A DNA stretch of 64,000 nt from JAFNAG01 sp963824985 (GTDB lineage Bacteria > Acidobacteriota > UBA6911). Position numbers and translations under genes: made by a program. Shown here one piece after another: positions 27,191 through 35,172 of the stretch. The notes below the pieces were generated by a model. The model was not told where the DNA came from and did not search any database. It saw nothing but the letters and a program-made list of their open reading frames with translations. Position 1 is the stretch's first letter, and each line of letters starts with the position of its first letter. The stretch is from contig CAWGRQ010000038.1 of assembly GCA_963824985.1 (NCBI GenBank), positions 144,371 through 208,370 on the forward strand, given 5' to 3'.

Positions 27191-27627
27191 TGTTGTCCCC
27201 CCCGGCCCGGCACCGCCGTTTCGCTGGTGTTCACGATCTTCATGGTATGCAACTGAAAGACCGGCTCGGCGCCCTCGGGTTCCGACACTTCCACCAGATA
27301 GGCAAGCAGCTTGAAGGTCAGCTGCCCCGGCCGAATGCCGGGCATCGTGGACGCCGGGAGCGGCATTTCCACCTCGCTGACCGTTACCGTCCAGCGGGTG
27401 CCGTCTTCGAAAGTATCTCCCAGGGTCGTCGCCCCCTTGATCGAATCATCCAGAAGCGCCAGCTCCATCACGGTTTTCGCATGTTCGATGGCGCGGGCGC
27501 GTTCTCGTACCTTCCGGATATTGCCGAGCGAACCCGAAATCAACGACAATGTCAGAGCCGTGCCGATGGCAAGCACCGTCAGGGCGACGAGCACCTCCAG
27601 CAGTGTGAATCCCGCATCGCGTTTCAC
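27187..27627 (-). CDS. gspI: Minor pseudopilin GspI
   Basis: The product is 146 aa. It has a short leader MKRDAG, then FTLLEVLVALTVLAIGTALT with Glu+5. The body contains ARAIEHAKTVMELALLDDSI and the typical WTVTVSEVEM region of GspI. It is coupled by 4-nt overlaps on both sides. GspI nucleates the pseudopilus tip complex. Confidence 0.92.
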   Translation of the reverse strand: MKRDAGFTLLEVLVALTVLAIGTALTLSLISGSLGNIRKVRERARAIEHAKTVMELALLDDSIKGATTLGDTFEDGTRWTVTVSEVEMPLPASTMPGIRPGQLTFKLLAYLVEVSEPEGAEPVFQLHTMKIVNTSETAVPGRGGQQ

Positions 27628-28139
27628 GGTATTCTCTCCCCCGGCTCGGGCCGGACCCGGGCGCCGCCTGTGATGGCATCCAACACGATCGTTATGGTCG
27701 CCCCGGTATCGGATCGCAACAGGATCTGTGCATCTTCCGAGCTCCCATTGGGAAGGAAGCGGATCGTCAGCGGGCCCTCCGCCGGTGCCGCCTCCCCGGC
27801 GCCGGTAAGCCCCTGCAGCTTCACATCGGCCGGTGGGGCGTAGGTCCGGGCGCCATCTCCCACTTCATCCGAAACGGTGATGGTCTGGGCCTGACTGTCG
27901 ATGTTTGCCACCATCATCTTCTGCTCCGTTACCGCGGTCTCCCGGGCAATGCGCATGGTATTGATTACGTCCCGGCTGACCGCCCGCAGATGAAATGCCG
28001 TCCGGCCACGCAGCAGGGAGGGATAGGTGATCACCGCCACAAGACTGATCACGATCAGGACCAGGATCAGCTCCAGCAGGGAGAACCCGCGATCCCGGCG
28101 CCAACCGGAGTCGCTACTTCCAGTTGCCGATATCCGCAT
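27624..28139 (-). CDS. gspH: Minor pseudopilin GspH
   Basis: The product is 171 aa from ATG 28139 (MRISATGSSDSGWRRDRG). The pseudopilin cleavage site is RG/FSLLELILVLIVISLVAVI with Glu+5. The C-terminal part has IRFLPNGSSEDAQILLRSD, the beta-sheet motif of GspH/FimT. An ORF extension to 28292 lies inside gspG and is unlikely. It overlaps gspG by 26 nt. Confidence 0.9.
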   Translation of the reverse strand: MRISATGSSDSGWRRDRGFSLLELILVLIVISLVAVITYPSLLRGRTAFHLRAVSRDVINTMRIARETAVTEQKMMVANIDSQAQTITVSDEVGDGARTYAPPADVKLQGLTGAGEAAPAEGPLTIRFLPNGSSEDAQILLRSDTGATITIVLDAITGGARVRPEPGERIP

Positions 28140-28545
28140 TCTCAGCCTCGCCGCCTTCCACGCCGTCTGGCCCATAAGAATACAGGTCGAAGTCGGTGCC
28201 ATGCGTCCCCGGATATCTGTATATATAAGGCTTGCCCCAGGGATCCATGGGGAGATCCTTTTTGATGTAAGGCCCATTCCATGACGCCACATTTCCGGGA
28301 TTCGACCTCAAGGCTTCCAGTCCTTCACTCGTGTTCGGGAACCGGCCCACATCCAGGGCGAAAAGCTGGAGCGCGCCCTCGAACTCCGTGATCTGGATGC
28401 GGGCGATCTGTTCCCGCCCGCGCGCCAGTTTATCGTAGATGCGCGGCCCGACCACGGCCGCCAGGAGTCCGAGAATCACCAGCACGACGATGAGCTCGAT
28501 GAGGGTAAATCCCTTTTCCGACTTCTTGGTCTCAACATCCGACAT
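28114..28545 (-). CDS. gspG: Major pseudopilin GspG
   Basis: The product is 143 aa from ATG 28545 (GGGGAG upstream). The cleavage site KG/FTLIELIVVLVILGLLAAVV is perfect. The GspG loop motifs follow: FALDVGRFPNTSEGLEAL, PYIKKDLPMDPWGKPYIY and the calcium-site segment FDLYSYGPDGVEGGE. It forms the bulk of the pseudopilus and is separated from gspF by 103 nt. Confidence 0.96.
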   Translation of the reverse strand: MSDVETKKSEKGFTLIELIVVLVILGLLAAVVGPRIYDKLARGREQIARIQITEFEGALQLFALDVGRFPNTSEGLEALRSNPGNVASWNGPYIKKDLPMDPWGKPYIYRYPGTHGTDFDLYSYGPDGVEGGEAENADIGNWK

Positions 28546-28648
28546 ATTCTCTCCCCGTATCAGATGCCCGAAGGATTCCGGCAACATCTGCTGGAATTTT
28601 CCAAGCCGCCAGGCGTGAATCGGTCACTCCTGCTATGCGCTACGGCTT

Positions 28649-29869
28649 TTACAGCGGCACATCATTGATGCTGAAAATGGCAAGCAGCATCGAAACCACG
28701 ATCGTCCCGATCACGATCCCCATGAGCAGGATCAGCGCCGGCTCGAAGAACGAAATCAGGTTCTTGACCGCGTTGCGAACTTCAGTGTCATAGACATCGG
28801 CCACCTGGATCAGCATGGCATCAAGCTTGCCGGACTCTTCTCCTACTTCGATCAGATGCATCGCCAGAGGCGGGAAAACCCCGCTCTGCTTCATGGGTTG
28901 GGCTATGCCGTCCCCCTTCTTGATGCCGTTGCGAATCGGTTCAATGGTTGTGGCGATCCCCTGATTGGTAAGGATATCACGCACGATGTTCATCCCCTGC
29001 AACAAGGGGACCCCGCTGTGAAGGAGCGTACCCAAGGTCCGGGAAAATCGCGCCACTTCGATCTTGCGCACCACCTGGCCCCAGAGGGGCAAGCGGAGCA
29101 GCCACCGGTCCCACTGCAGGCGCCCCTCGGGGCTGGTCCGGAAGCGTTTGAGGTAATAGGCGATCAGAATGCCGGCAGCCAGGAGAAGCCACCAATAACC
29201 GGAGAGCAGGTCACTGATTCCCTTCAGGATCGTCATGGCAAACGGCAATGGGACTCCCATGTCATGGAACACGGATGCAAAACGCGGCACTACGAAAAGC
29301 GTCAGCACCGTCACGCTGGCGACCGCCACCACGGAAAGGAGGGCCGGGTAAATCAGGGCGCTGATCACATAGGAACGGAGGTTTTCGCTGGTTTCGAGGA
29401 ATGCCGTCAGGCGGCCGAGAATCTCTTCCAGAACGCCGCCGACTTCACCTGCATGCACCATGTTGACATAGACCTTGGGAAACACGTCGGGGTATTCCCC
29501 GAGCGCCTCCGAAAAGGACTTGCCCCCTTTGACCGCCTTGAGCACATTCTGGATAACCTCGGCCAGGGCTTCGCTTTCCGCCAGGTTGCCAAGCACCGCC
29601 AGGCTGCGGTCGAGAGGTATGCCGGATCGCACCAGCGTGTGGAGTTCCTGGGTAAAGACCAGAAGATCCTTGCGCCGAACATGCTTGTTCTTCCAGGGCC
29701 AGGGGATATCACGAGTGAAAACGGTCCGTTTCCCGGCCGGGCTCACCCGCATCGGGAGCAATCCCATTTCCTGCAATCTCAGCGCCACGGTCCCGTTGTC
29801 CTGCCCATCCATGGTCCCTTCAACCACTTTGCCGTCCACCGTCGCCGCTTTGTAGATAAATTCCGCCAT
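28649..29869 (-). CDS. gspF: Type II secretion inner-membrane protein GspF
   Basis: The product is 406 aa from ATG 29869. An N-terminal FIYKAATVDGKVVEG is followed by two GspF domains (RKDLLVFTQELHTLVRSGIP, VARFSRTLGTLLHSGVPLLQ, the latter with EVGEESGKLDAML). Three membrane helices are evident (around residues 170, 220 and 380). GspF connects the ATPase to pseudopilus assembly. The last ~10 residues and an adjacent motif FFEPALILLMGIVIGTIVVS are normal. Confidence 0.95.
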   Translation of the reverse strand: MAEFIYKAATVDGKVVEGTMDGQDNGTVALRLQEMGLLPMRVSPAGKRTVFTRDIPWPWKNKHVRRKDLLVFTQELHTLVRSGIPLDRSLAVLGNLAESEALAEVIQNVLKAVKGGKSFSEALGEYPDVFPKVYVNMVHAGEVGGVLEEILGRLTAFLETSENLRSYVISALIYPALLSVVAVASVTVLTLFVVPRFASVFHDMGVPLPFAMTILKGISDLLSGYWWLLLAAGILIAYYLKRFRTSPEGRLQWDRWLLRLPLWGQVVRKIEVARFSRTLGTLLHSGVPLLQGMNIVRDILTNQGIATTIEPIRNGIKKGDGIAQPMKQSGVFPPLAMHLIEVGEESGKLDAMLIQVADVYDTEVRNAVKNLISFFEPALILLMGIVIGTIVVSMLLAIFSINDVPL

Positions 29870-29883
29870 TAGAATCCCGCCGT

Positions 29884-31606
29884 TCACGCGTCCTGGGTGA
29901 CGCGCAACACTTCAGAAACCGTCGTCAGACCCTGCCGCACCTTCAGCCAGCCATCGTCCCGCAACGAGCGCATCCCGGATTCGAGCGCCTTCTTGCGCAG
30001 TTGTCCGGAATCCGCTTTGCCGATCGTTAGTTTGCGCAACTCGTCGTTCATCAGCATGAGTTCATATATGCCGACCCGTCCCACGAAACCGGTGTTGGCG
30101 CACTTCTCGCAACCCTGCCCTTCATAGAAATGATCGTGACGGTCCCCATTGCCGCGGCGATAGCCGATTTCGTCCAGCATCTCCGGAACGGGAAAGACCT
30201 CGATCCGGCAATGAGGGCAGATCACCCGGACCAGGCGCTGAGCCAGGACCCCGAGCAGGGAGGAAGCGATCAGGTAGTCCTCGGCCCCCATGTCCACCAG
30301 GCGTGTGATGGCGCTGGGAGCATCGTTGGTGTGCAGGGTTGAAAACACGAGGTGGCCGGTCAATGCGGCCCGGATCGCAATCTCGGCGGTTTCCAGGTCG
30401 CGGATTTCGCCGACCATGATGACGTCCGGATCCTGGCGGACGATATGGCGCAGGCCGGATGCGAAGGTCAAGCCCGATCTGGGGATTGACCTGAATCTGG
30501 TTGACGCCATCCATCTGGTATTCAACCGGATCCTCGATCGTGATGATCTTCTTGTCGGGCAGATTGATCGTATCCAGGGCGCTGTAGAGCGTCGTTGTCT
30601 TGCCGCTGCCGGTCGGGCCGGTCACCAGCATGATGCCGTGCGGGCGGCGGATCAATCCCTCGAGGTCGTGCAGCGAGTCCTCGGGAAATCCCAGGCGCCG
30701 GATATCATAGAGATTGGTGTTGCTCTTGTCGAGGATGCGCATTACGACGCTTTCGCCGTACATCGTCGGGAGCGTGGACACGCGCAGGTCGATGTCTTTC
30801 CCCAGGACTTTCAGCTTGATCCGTCCGTCCTGCGGCAGGCGCCGTTCGGCGATGTTCAGCTTGGCCATGATCTTGACGCGGCTGATCACGGCCGCTTTCA
30901 GCTTTTTGGGAGGAGACTCGACGTCATACAGAATGCCGTCGATCCGGTAGCGGACCTTCAGATCCTTCTCAAACGGTTCGATGTGAATGTCACTGGCCCG
31001 GCTTTCGATGGCCTTGGAGATGATCAGGTTTACCAGCCGGATCACCGGAGCCTCCGAGGCGAGGTCCTTCAGCTGTTCGATGTCTTCGATTTCGTCCAGG
31101 CTGTCGATATTCCCATCATCGATCCCCTCGATGATGCGTCCGAAGGTCGAGGCAGCCGAGCCGTAAAACTTCTCGATCACATCCATGATCTCGCTCTCGG
31201 CGCCAAGGACCGACCTTACGTCAAATCCGGTCGACTGCCGCACCAGGTCCAGCGCGGCATCATCCTGCGGATCCGTCATGGCCAGCGTCAGTACTCCATC
31301 CTCCAAAGCCACCGGAACGAACTTGCACTGTTTCATGAAGCGGTGGGTGAGGACGTTTTCCAATACCGGCACTGGGGATACTCCGAGCCCCGTGATCGCG
31401 GATATGTTCAGATGCTCCGATACGACGGCCAGGCAGTCCTTTTCGGATACATATCCGAGATCCACCAGGAGCTTGCCCAGTTTTTCCCGGGATTCGGACT
31501 GCAGATTGAGCGCCGTGCGGAGTTCCTCTTCGTCGATCAGGCCCCGTTCCAGGAACACCTGGCCGATCAGTTTGCGCGATTTGACTGCCTGAATCTTAAT
31601 ACTCAA
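29884..31606 (-). pseudogene. gspE: Type II secretion ATPase GspE, one frameshift
   Basis: The frame from TTG 31606 has an N-terminal MshEN-like domain (RKLIGQVFLERGLIDEEELR), ASDIHIEPFEKDLKVRYRID, and Walker A GPTGSGKTTTLYSALDTIN. It goes wrong after VNPQIGL near 30470. The next frame gives FASGLRHIVRQDPDVIMVGE, containing the Asp box and Walker B, ITRLVDMGAEDYLIASSLLG, and a four-Cys zinc site (CPHC...CEKC). Removing one base around 30467-30475 restores an intact ~573-aa ATPase. Because gspE is essential for secretion while the rest of the operon is intact, sequencing error is the first suspicion. It overlaps the upstream exported-protein gene by 11 nt. Confidence 0.9.
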
Positions 31607-32174
31607 CGATTTTCACCCTCTGTTTCAACTCGTTATAGCGATCCTGCTTGTCCGCCAATTCATCCAGATCGCCTTTCAGCACACTCAAAATCAGAGTTGT
31701 ACTCTGATCGGCTTCCGGTTTAACCGGATCGGACTCCTCAAAGAATCCGATAATCGCAATCGATTCTTCCTTCTGAAGTTTGGCCGACCGATTTGACGGG
31801 CTCAACAGAATGCGCACCAGCATGTCCTTCAAATTCGCAATCCGCTGCGTCTTCTCCTTGGGACTGATCTCCGATTCATTCGGGTAGGCGCCGAAAGGCG
31901 AGTGGATCATCCCGCGCCGGATGTTGATCAGGAAGGTGAAGGTGTAGCCGTATCCCGGCAGATATGCTCCTTTCGGCGCCACCGTGGCGAAAGGACCGGG
32001 AAAGTTGGCGCCGATGGCGCCAGTGATGGCGCCCTCCAGGGTTCGGATAAAAGGGCGCAGCTTCGCTCCGTCAATATTCCCATTCCTGCTGTCTTGTGCC
32101 CCCAGCGGCAGGCATAAAAGTGCCGGGAATGGAATGCCGATTAACCACCTTCGCTTCATACACCACGTTTTCAC
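31596..32174 (-). CDS. Exported protein of unknown function between anti-sigma and gspE
   Basis: The product is 192 aa. GTG 32174 is used because GGAGG lies 7 nt upstream (an ATG at 32159 also exists). A signal peptide (WLIGIPFPALLCLPLGAQD) is followed by KLRPFIRTLEGAITGAIGAN, YTFTFLINIRRG, and MIHSPFGAYPNESE. The last segment resembles IINTPFGAFPAPN of the GspC-like protein. The middle of the protein (SPKEKTQRIANLKDMLVRIL) looks helical. I do not recognise a family. Position inside the sigma-T2SS unit suggests a periplasmic regulator or assembly factor; this is inference. Confidence 0.68.
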   Translation of the reverse strand: MKTWCMKRRWLIGIPFPALLCLPLGAQDSRNGNIDGAKLRPFIRTLEGAITGAIGANFPGPFATVAPKGAYLPGYGYTFTFLINIRRGMIHSPFGAYPNESEISPKEKTQRIANLKDMLVRILLSPSNRSAKLQKEESIAIIGFFEESDPVKPEADQSTTLILSVLKGDLDELADKQDRYNELKQRVKIVEY

Positions 32175-32210
32175 CTGTCGTCCTCCTTACCATGGTCCAG
32201 AGAGGACCGG

Positions 32211-32752
32211 CTAGTTTTTGATCCGCCCCTCTTTGATCTGACGAAAGAGGCTTTGATACTCGATGGCCCGTTCCTGATCGATGGTATCCAGCATTTGCTG
32301 CATCATCTGGTAGTTGGCTTTTTCAGTATCGTTCATCACCCTTTTGAGGATTGTACGCACCTGCTCTTTAGTGTAGTAATCATCGGACTGCGTTCGCGGC
32401 GAAAAGAGTGGTCTTAAAGGAGAAACCATTCTGATCCCAGTGAGATGCGCGCGTTCGCCAGCGCGAGGAAGGCCGCGACAATCAATGCCGCAACAGCGGC
32501 ATAGCGAGCCAGGCCCCAAAGGGGCGCCCACAAACCAGGGGACGTTTTCTCCTTCGGAACCGCGACCGGTCTCAGCGGCGGCTCGTCCTTCCAGATCTTG
32601 AGCGTCGACTGCAGCCCCTTGAGTGCAGCCAGCTCATTTTTGCAGGACGGGCAGGAATCGAGATGTTCCAACGCATCCTGACTGGCGGATGCGGTTCCCT
32701 GCTCAGCGTAAAGCAGATCGACAAAGTGTTCCCGGCATTCATTGCATTGCAT
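32211..32752 (-). pseudogene. Zinc-finger anti-sigma factor, probably frameshifted near its end
   Basis: ATG 32752 begins MQCNECREHFVDLLYAEQ, with the HC2 zinc motif HLDSCPSC around residue 30 and one membrane helix (YAAVAALIVAAFLALA). This frame stops after SLGSEWFLL. The next frame carries SPRTQSDDYYTKEQVRTILK and NYQMMQQMLDTIDQERAIEY, a helical tail that fits a periplasmic domain. A third frame between them gives GFSFKTTLF, which I recall from related anti-sigma factors, so two compensating indels are possible. Alternatively, a separate 73-aa protein starts at ATG 32432. It follows the ECF sigma gene by about 20 nt. Confidence 0.7.
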
Positions 32753-32774
32753 GGCGGTCATCCTGCCCAAGATG

Positions 32775-33491
32775 TTAGCTGCGGGCGCCCAGCCGGACCA
32801 GATTGCGCTGGACCCCTTTCAAACCGTGATACAGTCTGGATTTGGCCGTCGACAGGGGGCAATCCATAACCCCGGCCATTTCTTCGAGACTCAGCCCCAG
32901 GTATTCCTTCAGGAGGATGGCGGTGCGATGTTCCTCGCTGAGTCCCAACAGAGCCTTCCGGATCAAATCGACCGTCACCAGAGGATCGCGGAAATCAGAT
33001 GCCGCCATCATCGATTGCGTTAAATCCTTCCCCCCCTCATCTTGCCCCTGCAGAGGGTCGTCCAGCGAAACCTCATCCGACCGCCGGCGCCAGCGCGTGC
33101 GGCAATGGTTGAGGGCAATACGGAAGAGCCAGGAGGGAAAACTGTCCGGGTCACGAAGGCTCTTGGCTGACTTGAAAACCGACAGGAAGGTGTCCTGGAC
33201 CACGTCCTGCGCATCTTCCCTGTTCCCCAGATAGCGCCATGCAAAACTGAAAACCCTGGTTTCCCATTGCCTGACAACCCCGGTGAACGCTTGTTCGTCA
33301 CCCTCGAGAAATCGTCGGATCACCTGATCTGCCTCATCCCTCGTATGGATCTTCCGTTGCAGTCCGACAGCATAAAGATGCAGGGGGGGGCCGAAAAGTC
33401 TATGCGAAAGAGGTATCCTGCCGGAATTCCGGGTCTCCGCCCGGAACCGGACACCTCCGCTCCCGGCAGCGCGGACCCACCCATTAATCAT
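32775..33491 (-). CDS. ECF-type RNA polymerase sigma factor heading the T2SS operon
   Basis: The conserved protein begins about residue 46 (KIHTRDEADQVIRRFLEGDE). Region 2 is FAWRYLGNREDAQDVVQDTF with FPSWLFRIALNHCRTRWRRR. Region 4 is LSEEHRTAILLKEYLGLSLE with EMAGVMDCPLSTAKSRLYHG. The annotated start (33491) has a Gly/Arg/Pro-rich lead-in and may be wrong; a run of eight G (33383-33390) lies in that segment. The anti-sigma gene follows, then the T2SS genes, so this factor probably regulates its own operon, and perhaps secreted substrates. No promoter was convincingly identified. Confidence 0.88.
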   Translation of the reverse strand: MINGWVRAAGSGGVRFRAETRNSGRIPLSHRLFGPPLHLYAVGLQRKIHTRDEADQVIRRFLEGDEQAFTGVVRQWETRVFSFAWRYLGNREDAQDVVQDTFLSVFKSAKSLRDPDSFPSWLFRIALNHCRTRWRRRSDEVSLDDPLQGQDEGGKDLTQSMMAASDFRDPLVTVDLIRKALLGLSEEHRTAILLKEYLGLSLEEMAGVMDCPLSTAKSRLYHGLKGVQRNLVRLGARS

Positions 33492-33556
33492 GCACGTTTT
33501 TCACAAACGAACAAATAGCGGTACACGGCGCCGGAATTCGCTCATGAAAGAAAGCT

Positions 33557-33619
33557 CTTGAGACACGGAAGAAGACCGTGGCGGCCTTTGCGCCGATCCG
33601 CATTCTTCCGTGTCCTGAG
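33557..33619. repeat. Palindromic repeat, 'GACACGGAAGAA' type
   Basis: CTTGAGACACGGAAGAA (33557-33573) and the complement of CTCAGGACACGGAAGAA (33603-33619) form 17-nt arms with two to three mismatches around a 29-nt loop. It lies between the sigma gene and guaB. It resembles the arms at 51327-51381, which also contain ACGGAAGAA. Confidence 0.7.
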
Positions 33620-33654
33620 ATGCCTTGCGATCCTTTTTTCATGAATTAATAGGG

Positions 33655-35124
33655 CTAGAGCTCAGTTCGGTAGTTCGGAGCTTCTTTGGTCACCTGCACA
33701 TCGTGAACGTGGCTTTCCCGGAGTCCGAAATTTGTAATGCGGATGAACCGGCTGCGTGTCTTGAGTTCACGGATGGTGCGGCATCCGCAGTATCCCATAC
33801 CGGCCCTGAGCCCCCCGGTGAGTTGTGGAATCATGACTTCGATGCTCCCCTTATAAGGAACCATCCCCTCGATCCCTTCGGGAACCAGCTTCTTCTCCAG
33901 AAAAACCCCCTCCTGGGAGTAGCGGTCGCGGCTCCCGGCCTTCATCGCCTCCAGGGAACCCATTCCGCGATATACCTTGTAGCTGCGATTCTGATACAGG
34001 ATGGCCTCCCCCGGGCTTTCATCCGTGCCGGCGAACAGCGATCCGACCATAACGCAGTCACCGCCGGCAGCCAGGGCTTTGGTAATGTCGCCTGAGTATT
34101 TGATCCCCCCGTCGGCGATCACCGGAATCCGTTCCCGGCGAGCGGCTCGGGCGCAATCAATAATGGCCGTAATCTGGGGCACCCCCGCTCCGGTGACGAT
34201 GCGGGTAGTACAGATGGAACCCGGGCCCATTCCGACCTTAATGGCATCGGCGCCGGCCCGGATCAGCTCTCTGGCGCCGGCTTCGGTGGCCACGTTGCCG
34301 GCGATGACGTCGATTGCGGGAAACTTGCGTTTGAGCTGCTTCACCGCCGAGATCACGCGCGTGGAGTGCCCATGGGCAGTATCGACCACCAGCACGTCCG
34401 CTCCGGCTTTTGCCAGAGCCTGGGCCCGTTCCAGGAAATCTCCGGTCGCTCCCACCCCGGCGCCGACGCGCAGCCGTCCGAGCTCATCCTTGCAGGCCAT
34501 GGGATACGCGATCTTCTTCTGAATGTCCTTTACAGTGATCAATCCCCGGAGACGGTATTTGTCATCGACAACGGGGAGTTTCTCCACACGGTGCCGATGG
34601 AGGATGGCCTTCGCGGTTTCCAGCGTGGTGCCGACCGGAACCGTGATCAGGTTTTCCTTGGTCATCAAATCGGAGATCTTCAGGTCAAGACGGGTTTCGA
34701 AGCGAAGATCCCGGTTGGTAAGGATACCGACCAACTTGCCCCGGGAGGTGATCGGCAGTCCGGAGATTCCGTACTTCTTCATGGCCTCCATCGCTTCCAG
34801 GATCAGCTGGTCGGGCGACATTGTGATCGGATTGACGATCATTCCGCTTTCGGACCGCTTCACCCGGTCGATCTCCTCCGCCTGCGCTTCGATCGACATG
34901 TTTTTGTGCACCACCCCCATGCCGCCCTGCTGAGCCATCGCGATCGCCATGCGGGAGTCGGTGACCGTATCCATCGCCGCACTGAGCAGCGGGATGTTCA
35001 GGGCGATCTTCCGGGTCAGCCGGGTGGAAATGTCCACGTCCGTCGGTATGATGTCGCTTTTGGCCGGCTCCAACAGCACATCGTCAAAGGTGATCGCTTC
35101 TTTGAAATTCAGGTCTCGAACCAT
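33655..35124 (-). CDS. guaB: Inosine-5'-monophosphate dehydrogenase
   Basis: The product is 489 aa, the normal bacterial length. It has EAITFDDVLLEPAKSDI at the start, two CBS modules (about residues 93-205, each starting near VNPITMSPDQ and LITVPVGTTL), VDTAHGHS, the catalytic loop GMGPGSICTTRIVTGAGVPQ with the active Cys, and the flap segment YRGMGSLEAM. It makes XMP from IMP for GMP synthesis. It ends 48 nt from the secA stop region in the same direction and may share its transcript. Confidence 0.98.
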   Translation of the reverse strand: MVRDLNFKEAITFDDVLLEPAKSDIIPTDVDISTRLTRKIALNIPLLSAAMDTVTDSRMAIAMAQQGGMGVVHKNMSIEAQAEEIDRVKRSESGMIVNPITMSPDQLILEAMEAMKKYGISGLPITSRGKLVGILTNRDLRFETRLDLKISDLMTKENLITVPVGTTLETAKAILHRHRVEKLPVVDDKYRLRGLITVKDIQKKIAYPMACKDELGRLRVGAGVGATGDFLERAQALAKAGADVLVVDTAHGHSTRVISAVKQLKRKFPAIDVIAGNVATEAGARELIRAGADAIKVGMGPGSICTTRIVTGAGVPQITAIIDCARAARRERIPVIADGGIKYSGDITKALAAGGDCVMVGSLFAGTDESPGEAILYQNRSYKVYRGMGSLEAMKAGSRDRYSQEGVFLEKKLVPEGIEGMVPYKGSIEVMIPQLTGGLRAGMGYCGCRTIRELKTRSRFIRITNFGLRESHVHDVQVTKEAPNYRTEL

Positions 35125-35172
35125 GGCACCATTTTCCCGGTTGGGTGAAAATCTCTGCGGTTCATCGTCGAG

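Noticed and set aside
30290..31723. A 477-codon plus-strand open frame
   Set aside because: It is the shadow of gspE; its product has no recognisable domain and a composition typical of antisense frames.
33492..33654. An ECF-type promoter before the T2SS sigma gene
   Set aside because: TTGTTC and ATGATT can be paired at 17 nt on the minus strand, but the -10 coincides with the annotated start codon, so I could not support it.
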